Source of the DNA: Treponema rectale
Lineage (GTDB): Bacteria; Spirochaetota; Spirochaetia; Treponematales; Treponemataceae
Length of the DNA stretch: 64,000 nucleotides
Assembly (NCBI RefSeq): GCF_014202035.1
Contig: NZ_JACHFR010000002.1
Location: 887,816-951,815, forward strand
Reading direction: 5' to 3'
Of this stretch, positions 51,401 to 60,496 are shown piece after piece; positions within the stretch are counted from its first letter, which is position 1; each line of letters opens with the position of its first letter. The notes beneath the pieces are model-generated. The model was not told where the DNA came from. It did no database searches and saw only the letters and a program-made list of their open reading frames with translations. Made by a program: the position numbers and the translations under genes.

Positions 51401-54109
51401 TCATTTACAGACAGAAGCCCATTCTTTACAGATTTCTGCAGCCCTGTCACAGTCCATGTTTTCTGAAGCTTCCTTCAGGTTTTCGTACAGACGGTTTTCT
51501 TCTTCTTCAAGAGCCCAGCCGCTCATTTCTTTGACTGCAGTCTCGATTGTATCTATGTCAAGATTTTCTGCCGCTGATATTATGGAGTCAAAGGCATTCT
51601 TTTTTTCTTCCGGAGAAACTGCAGTTTTCTGAACTTCTTCTTCCTGCTGTCCGCAGTAATCTTTTAAGAGTTCCGTGTAGGAATGGTATTTGTCAAATAC
51701 TTCCGGGGTCTTTGCCAGAATGAAAGGAATGTCCATTTCCTTACCGTAACGTTCAAGGTCTGCCGCCATTTCTGAAAGCTCATTTGCCCCGATTTGTTTT
51801 GCAGAACTTTTAAGGGCGTGAACTTCAATCGTGTATGACTTATAGTCTTTTTCTTTTATGAAGTTTTCAATCAGGCTGCATTTTTTCTGAATGGTCCTGT
51901 AAAATTCATTGAGGATTTTATTAAACAGTTCAAGGCTTCCAAGCCTGTCGACGGCCTGTTCTACATCAAGATCTGCAATTTCAGGATAGTCAACTCTTTC
52001 AAGATACTGGAGATCATTTTCGGTTTTTACAATTTTTTCTTTAGGAAGCCACTGTTTTACCTTTGCAATAAATATTTTTACTTCAATCGGTTTTGCAACA
52101 AAATCATTCATTCCCTCTTTCAGGAACATTGTCTTGATGTTGCCTATTGCGTTTGCAGTAAGGGCAATAATAGGAATATTGTTGTATTCAGGAAAATTAT
52201 TTCTGATCGTGTGGGTACATTCAATTCCATCCATTTCCGGCATCATGTGATCCATAAAGATGATGTCGTATTTTTTTGTCCGTATTTTTTCAAGGGCAAG
52301 CTTTCCGCTGGTTGCAGTTTCTACATGCATTTTAAGCGGTTCAAGAAGTCCTTCTGCAACGGTAAGGTTTATAGGATTGTCGTCTACAAGAAGGATGTTT
52401 GCCTGTGGGGCCGTAAACGCAAAGCCTGTTTGAGTTCCCTGAAGTTCCGGCTCAGTACCATAGCGCTCCTGATTCAGAATTGTAGCAAGATTCAGCACAG
52501 ACCAGGGTTTCTTTATGATGAGGAGATTCTGAAGTTTAAGTTTTCTGTTTTCGTTTATGTCAGAAAAGAATCCTGAAATAAGAATTCCCTGTATGTCTGG
52601 ACAGGCCTGAAGGGTTTCGATAAATGCCTTGCAGAGAAAAAACTCTTCTATAAAAATATAGATTTTTTTATTTCCTGCCTGTTTTTTTAGTGAACGGATC
52701 CGCTGCTTGAAATTTTCTGTGTCGGGAAGAAACACGCTGAATATTTTAGTCCGGCTTATGTCTTTTTTCATCTGCTGAAGAAGGTATTGATTTTTTATTA
52801 CGGCTATGACGGCAACTTTTTCTGCATTTATGATTATGCTGTCAGATTCGTTTTCAACTTCCTGGGGAATGTTAAAGAAAAATTTTGAGCCTTTATCGTA
52901 GACGCTTTTTACAGAAATTTCTCCGCCCATAAGGTTTACAAGTCTTTTGCTGATTGCAAGTCCCAGACCGGTTCCTTCAATATTTCTGTTCCGTTTTGAA
53001 TCAACCTGCTCAAAGGATTTAAAGAGTTTTCCTAAGTCTTCTTTTTTTATTCCTATACCGGTATCTTCTACGCATACTTTTAAAATAATTGAATCTGAGG
53101 TTTCCGGTTCAAAATCTACGCTGAGCCTTATCTGTCCTTTGTGAGTAAATTTTGTCGCATTGTTCAGAAGGTTTATGAGAATCTGGCGTATTCGGTTTGC
53201 ATCGCCCACAAGCATCGAAGGAAGATCCGGCTTTATGTTCAGTATCAGTTCAATGTCCTTGTCTTGAATTCTGGTCATCATGATGTTTGTTACATCATGA
53301 AATAAAGAAACCGGTTCATAACTTTCGGTTATAAGGTCCAGCTTTCCGGATTCAATTTTAGAAAAATCAAGAATGTCGTTTATGAGGGTAAGCAGGCTTC
53401 TTCCGGAAGATTTAATCTGGTTGATGTAGTTTCTTGCATCTAGGGGAATGTCTTCCCTCAGAGCCAGTTCTGCCATTCCTATGATTGCATTCATAGGGGT
53501 GCGGATTTCGTGACTCATGTTTGCAAGGAAGTTTGATTTTAACTGTGAGGCAAGTTCCAGTTCCTGGTTTGCTTTTGTTGCCGTATATTTTCCGTAGGCA
53601 ATGTCAGAAATAATATTTGTAAGGGTAAACAGAAAGGAGGCTGCCTTGTCAATCTGCTTCCGTTCTGCAACAGAAACTTCCTTTGAGGCAGCAAGATATT
53701 CATCCGGATTAACTCCGATTTCTTCTGCTGTTTTTCTGATTAATTCCTCATCCAGCTCTTTTTCTGTAACCTGTCCGCCTACAAAGCAGCCGATGGGTTC
53801 TCCGTTTACAATGATTGGAGCTGAAAATTCCGTAAGTCCCGTGTGGCACTGATAGATGCTGTATTCACCTTCGTAAAGGGCATATTCCGCACCGTATTTA
53901 ATGCAGTACTGGCACCGTTTGTTTCCTTCTTCAGTATTTCTGGTGAATTTTTTGCAGAAATTGCAGAAGTTATTGTCTTTTGTTATCAGAATTCCTTTCT
54001 GATCTGTAATTGCAGCGGCCATTCCCGTCAGGTTTGAAAAAGCATCCTGGATGTTCTGGAGAGTATCTAAATCTATGAGTTCTGTAAGAATAATCTCATT
54101 GTGTTCCAA
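51401..54109 (-). CDS. Hybrid histidine kinase with PocR sensory domain
   Basis: A 902-residue cytoplasmic kinase. Residues ~10-165 form a PocR-type ligand-binding domain ('LQNIQDAFSNLTGMAAAITDQKGILIT', Cys cluster 'NFCNFC...CQYC', 'CHTGLTEFSAPIIVNGEPIGCFVGGQV'). Then HisKA ('FLANMSHEIRTPMNAIIGM'), HATPase ('NLLNNATKF', 'EDTGIGIK', 'GTGLGLAIS'), a degenerate receiver (about 430-545), a complete receiver ('DIIFMDHMMPEMDGIE') and an HPt domain ('EVHALKSSAKQIG'). PocR domains sense small ligands such as diols, hydrocarbon derivatives or sugars. Its place between araA and abfA suggests a sugar-linked signal, which is inference. It lies 54 bases after the response regulator gene. Confidence 0.9.
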   Translation of the reverse strand: MEHNEIILTELIDLDTLQNIQDAFSNLTGMAAAITDQKGILITKDNNFCNFCKKFTRNTEEGNKRCQYCIKYGAEYALYEGEYSIYQCHTGLTEFSAPIIVNGEPIGCFVGGQVTEKELDEELIRKTAEEIGVNPDEYLAASKEVSVAERKQIDKAASFLFTLTNIISDIAYGKYTATKANQELELASQLKSNFLANMSHEIRTPMNAIIGMAELALREDIPLDARNYINQIKSSGRSLLTLINDILDFSKIESGKLDLITESYEPVSLFHDVTNIMMTRIQDKDIELILNIKPDLPSMLVGDANRIRQILINLLNNATKFTHKGQIRLSVDFEPETSDSIILKVCVEDTGIGIKKEDLGKLFKSFEQVDSKRNRNIEGTGLGLAISKRLVNLMGGEISVKSVYDKGSKFFFNIPQEVENESDSIIINAEKVAVIAVIKNQYLLQQMKKDISRTKIFSVFLPDTENFKQRIRSLKKQAGNKKIYIFIEEFFLCKAFIETLQACPDIQGILISGFFSDINENRKLKLQNLLIIKKPWSVLNLATILNQERYGTEPELQGTQTGFAFTAPQANILLVDDNPINLTVAEGLLEPLKMHVETATSGKLALEKIRTKKYDIIFMDHMMPEMDGIECTHTIRNNFPEYNNIPIIALTANAIGNIKTMFLKEGMNDFVAKPIEVKIFIAKVKQWLPKEKIVKTENDLQYLERVDYPEIADLDVEQAVDRLGSLELFNKILNEFYRTIQKKCSLIENFIKEKDYKSYTIEVHALKSSAKQIGANELSEMAADLERYGKEMDIPFILAKTPEVFDKYHSYTELLKDYCGQQEEEVQKTAVSPEEKKNAFDSIISAAENLDIDTIETAVKEMSGWALEEEENRLYENLKEASENMDCDRAAEICKEWASVCK

Positions 54110-54163
54110 AATACACTCCTTGTAAAATTACAGACCGTAATTACATTCCAAAGTTTACAGCCG

Positions 54164-54922
54164 TCAGACAAGAATTTTCTTTATTGTTTCTTTAAGTTTT
54201 TCAGCGTTTACAGGTTTAAGGATGTATCCTTTCGGTTTGAAACTCAGGACTTCCTTTACTTTTTGAGGATCCCGGTTACCTGTAAGAAATATAACCGGAA
54301 TGGATTCTGTTTTAGGATCCATTCTTAACCGTTCAAGTACCTGTACACCGTTAAGTTCCGGCATTTCATAATCCAGAAGAATGAGGTCCGTTGTTTTTGT
54401 TTCAAGAAATTTAAGGGCGGTTTTACCTCCGACAGAAACAGCAACGTCATAATCATCGTGAAGGGTTTCCTTTATTACTTTAAGAATAAGCGGATCATCA
54501 TCAACGACCAGTACGTGTTTTTTTTCAGATTCATCAGGGGCTTCAGTTCCTTTTTCGATTATTTTTACAATCTGAAGGAACATTGTCCGCGGGGGAATGT
54601 ATTTTTCGTCAAAGGCATAGGTCGGAGACTGGGTAATGAAACCTTTATAACGGTTGACACCTTCTTTTGTTCCCAGAATGATTACAGGAATATTTTTTTT
54701 GGTGATTACGTTTACAAAAGAATTCAGGTCATGCAGTTCTGTATCTTTTTCAATATTCAGGCAGCAGATTAAAGCTTCAGGTTGAGTAAGACGCAGATGT
54801 GCATCCAGATCATCTCCCCGCATTGATGATGTCAGCAACTCAAAAAATTCCCGACCCTGCTTAAAAAAATCATTGATGAGAGGCTTGTTTGTTCCTGTTA
54901 TTAAAATCCTGTGAAATGACAT
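54164..54922 (-). CDS. Response regulator with two receiver-like domains
   Basis: A 252-residue protein with no DNA-binding domain. The first ~120 residues have receiver-like secondary structure but no acceptor Asp where expected ('PEALICCLNIEKDTEL'). The second domain (about 130-252) is a full receiver: 'HVLVVDDDPLILKVIKETL', acceptor in 'DLILLDYEMPELNGVQ', and 'FLTGNRD' and 'YILKPVN'. It is the probable partner of the PocR kinase downstream. AAAGGAG before the ATG is the right arm of a 12-bp inverted repeat whose left arm lies 71 bases upstream in the leader, so its translation may be controlled. Confidence 0.85.
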   Translation of the reverse strand: MSFHRILITGTNKPLINDFFKQGREFFELLTSSMRGDDLDAHLRLTQPEALICCLNIEKDTELHDLNSFVNVITKKNIPVIILGTKEGVNRYKGFITQSPTYAFDEKYIPPRTMFLQIVKIIEKGTEAPDESEKKHVLVVDDDPLILKVIKETLHDDYDVAVSVGGKTALKFLETKTTDLILLDYEMPELNGVQVLERLRMDPKTESIPVIFLTGNRDPQKVKEVLSFKPKGYILKPVNAEKLKETIKKILV

Positions 54923-54926
54923 AATG

Positions 54927-55021
54927 TTCTCCTTTGAACCCTTTTTTTAGCAAGCAGCCTCTTTGAAGTTAACAGCCGTATTTAAAAGTTTAACGCAGAA
55001 TTTACCACTTTCAAAGGAGAA
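54927..55021 (-). promoter_or_regulatory. Leader inverted repeat that can mask a ribosome site
   Basis: In the leader of the response regulator gene, TTCTCCTTTGAA (complement of 55010-55021) is perfectly complementary to TTCAAAGGAGAA (complement of 54927-54938), which contains the ribosome site AAAGGAG. A third segment, CTTCAAAGAGG (complement of 54957-54967 region), could pair with the first instead, so two exclusive folds are possible. Confidence 0.5.
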
Positions 55022-55043
55022 TTTATTTAATGTATGTTAAATT

Positions 55044-55316
55044 TCAGTTCCACCGTGAACCGCCGGGGAAAGGACAGGTATTTTGAAGGATTCTTGCCCG
55101 GAATGCACACCAGGCTCCGCTGTGGAGGCAGGTTGTTTGAGAAATGCAGGCAGGGCAGTTGAGACATGCATTCATCCTCCGTTTAAAAAGTTCATCGCTG
55201 GATGTTATGCCGTCTTTGAACGGAAGATTTTTTGCATTTTGGATAATCTGTTCTGGTGAGATCTCTGAAAGGGAAGCTTTTATTTCACACTGCGGACAGA
55301 TTTTATTTAATTCCAC
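55044..55316 (-). CDS. DUF6171-like small cysteine-rich protein
   Basis: A 90-residue protein with eight cysteines in pairs ('CPQC' near the start, 'CLNCPAC' in the middle, and 'TTCLHSGAWCAFRARILQNTCPFPGG' at the end). This spacing and the 'RRMNACLNCPACISQTTC' segment fit the small DUF6171 family, probably metal-binding and of unknown function. The start is GTG at 55316; AAGGT overlapping the end of abfA serves as ribosome site. It begins seven bases after abfA, so the two are co-transcribed. Confidence 0.65.
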   Translation of the reverse strand: MELNKICPQCEIKASLSEISPEQIIQNAKNLPFKDGITSSDELFKRRMNACLNCPACISQTTCLHSGAWCAFRARILQNTCPFPGGSRWN

Positions 55317-55323
55317 TTTTGTA

Positions 55324-56832
55324 TCAGACCTTTATTGTAATGGCTGCAACACTGTGGGCCGGCATTGTTATTTTTACCGTATCACAGGCTGTAATTTCCG
55401 CCGTAAGGCTTTTTTCCGTAACGTTATCAGGCATTTCAAAAGTATTTATTGAATTCATTGCATTGCCGGAAAGAACCGTTGCCTCTGCGGAATTAATGTT
55501 TCTTCCAAGATGAGCCATTGTTACCTCAATTTCTTTTGAAGAGTCGGAATCTGCATTTGCCAGCGTAACAAGGTAAAGGTCTTTTGAGCATTTTTCACAG
55601 TGCTTTACTGAGGCTGACACGCTTAATGACGGAACTGCAAGATTTTTTTCCGGATCTCCGCAGCTGGAACAGGCTGCTGAAGTCTGAAGAAGGATAGCAT
55701 CCTGATGACCTTTGTACATATGGAGTACATACCAGGTCGGAGTCAGAAGTGTTCTGTCTCCTTCCGTAAGGACAGGGGACTGAAGGACGTTTACTGCCTG
55801 TGCAAGGTTTGCCATTCGTATCCTGTCAGAATGGTTGTTGAATATATTCAGGGTTATAGCAGCTGTAACGGCATCCCTGACAGAATTCTGCTGGTAGAGG
55901 AAGCCTGGATTTGTTCCGGGTTCTACCTGGTGCCAGCAGCCCCATTCATCTACAACAAGGGCAACTTTTTTTTCAGGATCGTATTTATCCATTATTTCAC
56001 TGTGACGGCGGACAAGTTCTTCCATACGGTATGCGTTTTTTACAGTACGGTACCAGCCGTCCGTATCAAATTCCGTAGAAGAGCGTTTGTCTCCCCAGTG
56101 ATATTCGTACGTGTAATAGTGCAGTGAAAGTCCGTTCATAAGCCAGTGGGCATTTTTCATGAGGACATCTGTCCAGTTATAGTCATCTACATTTGGACCG
56201 CCGGCAATTTTCTGTATTTTTTCTTTTCCGTACTGGCGGACAAAGGTCTGGTATCTTCTGTATAGATCCGCATAGTATTCAGGGCGCATGTTTCCGCCGC
56301 AGCCCCAGTTTTCATTTCCGACACCGAAAAATGGAATTCTCCAGGCTTTTTCATGTCCGTTTGCCTTTCTGAGGTTTGCCATGGGACTTTCGCCTTCAAA
56401 GGTCATGTATTCAATCCATTCATCCATTTCCTGAACTGAACCGGAACCTACGTTTCCGCAGATGTAAGGTTCACATCCCAGTTCATCGCACAGCCCCAGA
56501 AATTCATGGGTTCCGAAGGAATTGTCTTCCACCACACCGCCCCAGTTTGTATTTATCATGCGTTTTCTGTTTTCTTTAGGTCCGATTCCGTCTTTCCAGT
56601 GGTATTCGTCGGCAAAACAGCCTCCCGGCCAGCGTAAATTAGGGATGTTAAGCTTTTTGAATGCTTCTACTACGGCTTTGTTGTAACCGTGAATGTTTGG
56701 AATCTGAGAATTTTTTCCTACCCAGAAGCCGCCGTAAATGCACCGCCCCAGGTGTTCTGCAAAATGACCGTAAATGTGCCGGCTTATTTTTGATTTTTTA
56801 TATCCTGCATCAACAATAATTTTTTCTGTCAT
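55324..56832 (-). CDS. abfA: Alpha-N-arabinofuranosidase (GH51)
   Basis: A 502-residue intracellular enzyme, without signal peptide, that releases L-arabinose from arabino-oligosaccharides. The family start is '[23 protein letters not shown]', followed by '[21 protein letters not shown]', acid/base Glu in '[13 protein letters not shown]' and nucleophile Glu in '[11 protein letters not shown]'. Length is normal. The ribosome site is GAGGA. The product feeds AraA, encoded 4 kb downstream on the same strand. A strong galK terminator lies just upstream, so abfA needs its own promoter; I cannot identify a convincing one in the short gap. Confidence 0.95.
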   Translation of the reverse strand: MTEKIIVDAGYKKSKISRHIYGHFAEHLGRCIYGGFWVGKNSQIPNIHGYNKAVVEAFKKLNIPNLRWPGGCFADEYHWKDGIGPKENRKRMINTNWGGVVEDNSFGTHEFLGLCDELGCEPYICGNVGSGSVQEMDEWIEYMTFEGESPMANLRKANGHEKAWRIPFFGVGNENWGCGGNMRPEYYADLYRRYQTFVRQYGKEKIQKIAGGPNVDDYNWTDVLMKNAHWLMNGLSLHYYTYEYHWGDKRSSTEFDTDGWYRTVKNAYRMEELVRRHSEIMDKYDPEKKVALVVDEWGCWHQVEPGTNPGFLYQQNSVRDAVTAAITLNIFNNHSDRIRMANLAQAVNVLQSPVLTEGDRTLLTPTWYVLHMYKGHQDAILLQTSAACSSCGDPEKNLAVPSLSVSASVKHCEKCSKDLYLVTLANADSDSSKEIEVTMAHLGRNINSAEATVLSGNAMNSINTFEMPDNVTEKSLTAEITACDTVKITMPAHSVAAITIKV

Positions 56833-56858
56833 ATCGTCCTCTGTTTAAGTGATTGTTT

Positions 56859-56915
56859 CAAAAAAAAAGGTTCCGCTGTGCTTAAGAGCATAAAACTTTT
56901 AAGCATGACGGAACC
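56859..56915 (-). terminator. Terminator of galK
   Basis: GGTTCCG (56869-56875) and CGGAACC (56909-56915) form the outer stem, with a second inner stem TGCTTAA/TTAAGCA. On the minus strand ten T follow, the strongest terminator in the region. Confidence 0.9.
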
Positions 56916-56936
56916 ATCTGTCAGACAAGTTAGTCC

Positions 56937-58133
56937 TTATTTGTAAAGAGCAACACCGTCACCGGATTCACAGGCAAAGAATCCTGCTGCGTATCCGACA
57001 ACTTTTGTGTACTCTTTCTGAACGTTTTCGATGAATGAATCAACTTTGTCTTTATGAACAAGAGCGATTGCACAGCCGCCGAAACCTGCACCTGTCATGC
57101 GGGCTCCGAGACATCCGTCCTGTTTCTGGGAAGTTTCTGCAAGAGTATCAAGCTCGATACCGGTAACTTCATAATCTTCCTTAAGGGATTTGTGGCTTGC
57201 GTTAAGAAGAGCGCCGAGTTTTACAAGATCTCCTGCCTTAAGGGCAGCAACTGCATCCAGAACCCTCTGGTTTTCGTAAACACAGTGCTTTGCTCTTTTA
57301 AGAAGAACTTCATCTTTTACAGCCCCTTTTACTTCTTCCCATTTTGCAGGAGTAAGTTCACACAGAGCCTTGATGGAACATCCGCTGTCCTGAAGAAGTT
57401 TAAGTGCTTCCTCGCACTGTGAGCGGCGTTCATTGTATTTTGAATCTGCAAGACGGCGAACTTTATTTGTATTCATTACAACAAAGCGGTAGTCTCCCAG
57501 TTCGAGAGGGGCATATTCATAATCAAGAGTAGCACAGTCAAGCATTTCTGCAGTGTTCTTTTTGCCGGTTGCTATGATGAACTGATCCATGATTCCGCAG
57601 TTAACGCCCATAAAATTGTGTTCACTCATCTGACCGAGTTTTGCAATTGTCACGCGGTCAATATTGAAGCCGAAAGTTTCAGAAACGGCATAGGCAAATC
57701 CGCATTCCAGAGCAGAAGAGGAAGAAATACCGCCGCCTGCAGGAACGTTTGAAACCATAAGGATTTCAAAACCGCAGTCAAATTTATGACCGGCAGCTTT
57801 AAGCTGAGAAAGAATTCCGTTCAGATAGTTTGCATAGTCATTTTTTTTGTCAAAAACAAAATTGTCGTTTATATCAAATTCAAAAGTTCCAGGGAAGCGA
57901 ACATCATTATAGATAACTTTTGAATCCTGACGCTTGCGGATTGCAACATAGAGATATTTATTAATTGCAGCAGGAAAAACCTTTCCTCCGTTGTAGTCAA
58001 TATGTTCACCGATAATGTTGATTCTTGCCGGTGATGAATAAATCCTTACGTCTTCTGCTTTTCCGCCGTAAAGTTTTACAAATTCCGGAATAAGATCATC
58101 CGGATTGTAGGTTGTTGAAGTCAATGAATTCAT
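56937..58133 (-). CDS. galK: Galactokinase
   Basis: A 398-residue GHMP kinase phosphorylating galactose at C1. Motif 1 is 'SPARINIIGEHIDYNGGKVFPAAI', the ATP-binding motif 2 is 'NVPAGGGISSSSALECGFA', and motif 3 is 'ARMTGAGFGGCAIALV'. Catalytic Asp lies in 'NCGIMDQFIIATGKK'. Motif 2 is slightly unusual, with GGGISSSS where most have GAGLSSSA. GGGAG precedes the ATG. The operator palindrome found before araA recurs 17 bases upstream. galE and galT are not in the window. Confidence 0.95.
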   Translation of the reverse strand: MNSLTSTTYNPDDLIPEFVKLYGGKAEDVRIYSSPARINIIGEHIDYNGGKVFPAAINKYLYVAIRKRQDSKVIYNDVRFPGTFEFDINDNFVFDKKNDYANYLNGILSQLKAAGHKFDCGFEILMVSNVPAGGGISSSSALECGFAYAVSETFGFNIDRVTIAKLGQMSEHNFMGVNCGIMDQFIIATGKKNTAEMLDCATLDYEYAPLELGDYRFVVMNTNKVRRLADSKYNERRSQCEEALKLLQDSGCSIKALCELTPAKWEEVKGAVKDEVLLKRAKHCVYENQRVLDAVAALKAGDLVKLGALLNASHKSLKEDYEVTGIELDTLAETSQKQDGCLGARMTGAGFGGCAIALVHKDKVDSFIENVQKEYTKVVGYAAGFFACESGDGVALYK

Positions 58134-58150
58134 GACACTCTCCCTATTTA

Positions 58151-58174
58151 TGAAAAGGTTTTCAGAGCTTTATA
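58151..58174 (-). promoter_or_regulatory. galK operator and -10 region
   Basis: Palindrome TGAAAAGGTTTTCA (58151-58164) is the araA operator in inverted orientation, 17 bases before the ATG. A -10-like TATAAA (complement of 58169-58174) lies just upstream of it; the -35 box is weak. Confidence 0.65.
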
Positions 58175-58345
58175 AGCTGCTACCATTCTAGCGAAACGCA
58201 TTTTTGAATTCAAGACGGTTATTCAGCCTGATAGAATAATTTTGAAATACTCCTATTATATAGAAGAAATTTATCATATTTAAATTTTTGGTTTTGATGG
58301 CAATAATATTTCTTCCTGCAGCTTTTTTATTGGTATATTGTTGGA

Positions 58346-59563
58346 ATGAATGTAACGATAAAAGCATTGGACGAGAATTCAGGAAAAGAACCTCAGGTTT
58401 CCGTAAGTTTTTCCGGAAGATTTGACAACAAAGTGCTGAATGCAGTTAGGACTGTTCCCGGCAGAAAATGGAATCAGGAAAAACGTATCTGGATTTTTAA
58501 TGACTGTCAGGAAAATCTGAACATCTTTCTGGAAGCTCTCTATGAAACAGGATTGTTTAATCTTGAAAACACCGGATCAAAAAAGGAAACTTCAGCTGCT
58601 CCAGAAGGGCAGGAAGTAAAAACGAAACTTGAAAAAATGCATTCCCTGCTTAAGGCCAGGCATTACAGTATAAGAACTCAGGAACGGTACTTAAGATGGG
58701 TAAAGATGTTTTTGAATTCTGAATTTTCGAATATCGGGGAAGAAAACTGTATAAACAATTTTTTAACTTTTCTTGCCGTAAAAAAGAGAGTCAGTGCTTC
58801 TACCCAAAACCAGGCGCTTGCAGCTCTTCTCTTTTATTTTAGATTTGTACTGGGAATTGAGCCGGAAGAAAAAAATCCTGCTGTCCGTGCAAAAAAGCCT
58901 GTAAGGCTTCCTGTGGTTTTCAGCAGAAGTGAAGTAAATGCGGTTATCTCAAACCTTACAGGAGGAAAGCGTCTTGCCGCAGAACTGATGTATGGAACCG
59001 GAATGCGTCTTGGAGAAGCCTTAGCTTTGCGCATACTTGATATTGATTTCGGCCTGAATCAAATTACCATACGAAGAGGAAAGGGCGATAAAGACCGTAT
59101 CGTAATGCTGCCTCAAAAACTGATAGAACCTCTTAAACAGCAGATTATAAAAGTCAGAAAACTTCATGACGAAGATCTGGCCTCCGGATGGGGTTGTGTA
59201 AAACTTCCGGAATCCATGTCGCTTAAATATCCTGACGGCTCTCGTGACCTTAAATGGCAGTGGCTTTTTCCGCAGAAAAACCGATGGATTAATCCAGTTA
59301 CAGGAGAGCAGGGGCGTTATCATCTTGATGAATCCCTTATGCAACGGGCTGTTAAAAATGCTGTTCTTGCTTCCGGGATCAATAAAAATGCCAGCTGTCA
59401 CACTTTCAGACATAGTTTTGCAACTCACCTCTTAGAAAACGGTTATGATATCCGGACTGTACAGGAACTTCTCGGACACTCTGACGTAAGTACGACAATG
59501 ATTTATACCCATGTGTTGAATAAAGGCCCTTCCGGAATTATAAGTCCCCTTGACCGCATGTAG
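58346..59563 (+). CDS. intI: Integron integrase IntI with N-terminal extension
   Basis: A 405-residue tyrosine recombinase. The catalytic set is complete: Arg221 ('GTGMRLGEAL'), Lys246 ('RRGKGDKDR'), His352 and Arg355 ('CHTFRHSF'), His378 ('LLGHSDV') and Tyr387 ('TTMIYTHVLN'). Residues ~280-327 ('LKYPDGSRDLKWQWLFPQ..RWINPVTGEQGRYHLDE') are the extra patch found only in integron integrases, which binds the extrahelical bases of attC. About 90 residues precede the usual SAM-like N-terminal domain; 'VSFSGRFDNKVLNAVRTVPGRKW...RIWIF' recalls a HARP-like module. It reads in the same direction as the cassettes, opposite to class 1 integrons. The start is preceded by TTGGA, with TATATT six bases before the ATG. 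Confidence 0.95.
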   Translation: MNVTIKALDENSGKEPQVSVSFSGRFDNKVLNAVRTVPGRKWNQEKRIWIFNDCQENLNIFLEALYETGLFNLENTGSKKETSAAPEGQEVKTKLEKMHSLLKARHYSIRTQERYLRWVKMFLNSEFSNIGEENCINNFLTFLAVKKRVSASTQNQALAALLFYFRFVLGIEPEEKNPAVRAKKPVRLPVVFSRSEVNAVISNLTGGKRLAAELMYGTGMRLGEALALRILDIDFGLNQITIRRGKGDKDRIVMLPQKLIEPLKQQIIKVRKLHDEDLASGWGCVKLPESMSLKYPDGSRDLKWQWLFPQKNRWINPVTGEQGRYHLDESLMQRAVKNAVLASGINKNASCHTFRHSFATHLLENGYDIRTVQELLGHSDVSTTMIYTHVLNKGPSGIISPLDRM

Positions 59564-59876
59564 AATCATTTGGGCTTCGGACAGGATTGTTGATGCTTGT
59601 ATGTAGAAATGATCGCTGGGGTGGGTTTATAAACTGTGTATGCTCGGGGGTGGATATGTGGGATACCGCTGGGGTTACACGGATAGGGAGAAATAACTGG
59701 GGCTCGTGGGCTTACACGGATAGTTGTAAAATGTTGTTTTGGTTTAGAATTCGTGGTATTCTGTGTAGGTTGTTATATTTTACACTGCAGTTTTTTTGCA
59801 GAATAAAGATTATACAGCTATATGGAGAATTTATGTTACGTGGACGCCCGCACTGGGGCGCATTTGGAGAAAGAAT
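59564..59876 (+). other. attI-like region with direct repeats and candidate cassette promoter
   Basis: No credible gene lies in these 313 bases. TTACACGGATAG occurs twice (59675-59686 and 59712-59723), each preceded by a GGGG-rich stretch, as expected of integrase-binding direct repeats. A candidate array promoter is TTGTTT (59734-59739), 17 bases, TATTCT (59757-59762). The first cassette junction is G|TTACGT at 59835-59841, where attI ends. The barrel gene starts 36 bases later. Confidence 0.7.
59842..59861 (+). repeat. Cassette leader hairpin, copy 1
   Basis: The segment directly after the attI core contains CGCCC-6-GGGCG and ends 15 bases before the ATG of the barrel gene. Identical at 63730-63749 and nearly so at 61136-61155. 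Confidence 0.7.
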
Positions 59877-60470
59877 ATGAAAAAGACCTATATTATATAT
59901 TTGTTGCTTTTAATCTTTCTTTATTCTTCTTTATCAGCACAAAATTATTTTACAATTGGAGCTAACATTGATTTAGGATTTAATTGTGATGAAGAAGTTA
60001 TTGATGAAACTGGTTTAATAATTCCAAAACCAAGCATATTTTTAGATTTCAACATATTTAATGAAAATAAAAAAATTGGATTTCATTTTGATGGAAACAT
60101 TCTTTTTTCCCATAGTGAGGAAACGCTGGATTTAGGATTTGGCTCTTTACTTGGCCCTTCCTTTCTTTTACTTTTAGGAAAAGAAAACGGTTTTATTGTT
60201 TCGCCTGGATTATCATTTGGCTTTTTTCTTGGAGGAACTTCAGATGAAAAAACTGATAAAGAAACCACTTTTGGACAAGCATATGTAGGGTTAGGAACAA
60301 AAATTAATTATTTTTTTAACTCCGGATTCAGTATTGGCCTTAATTTAAATTATTATCCATTTATGTATATATATAATTCTACCAAAGAAAATGAAGTATT
60401 AAAAAAAATTGAAAAAAGAGAAAACAGTTTTTCAATTGGAATAAGTATTGGTTATACAGATTATTTTTAG
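59877..60470 (+). CDS. Cassette-encoded secreted barrel-like protein
   Basis: A 197-residue protein of the first cassette. A signal peptide (MKKTYIIYLLLLIFLYSSLSAQ) is followed by short alternating strands rich in Gly, Phe and Tyr ('FTIGANIDLGFN', 'GFIVSPGLSFGFFLGG', 'GFSIGLNLNYYPFMYIY') ending in 'SFSIGISIGYTDYF', typical of a small outer-membrane beta-barrel. No specific family is recognised. ATG 59877 is chosen: GGAG lies seven bases before it and the signal peptide begins there, whereas the longer frame starts upstream of the recombination site. It is markedly more AT-rich than genes before intI, as expected of a captured gene. Confidence 0.7.
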   Translation: MKKTYIIYLLLLIFLYSSLSAQNYFTIGANIDLGFNCDEEVIDETGLIIPKPSIFLDFNIFNENKKIGFHFDGNILFSHSEETLDLGFGSLLGPSFLLLLGKENGFIVSPGLSFGFFLGGTSDEKTDKETTFGQAYVGLGTKINYFFNSGFSIGLNLNYYPFMYIYNSTKENEVLKKIEKRENSFSIGISIGYTDYF

Positions 60471-60496
60471 TACGGCGGGATAAGCCCATCTTTTTA

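Noticed and set aside
59587-59880. 97-residue open frame in the attI region
   Set aside because: It crosses the recombination point and the cassette leader, has no ribosome site, and its Trp/Cys-rich composition is unlike a protein.
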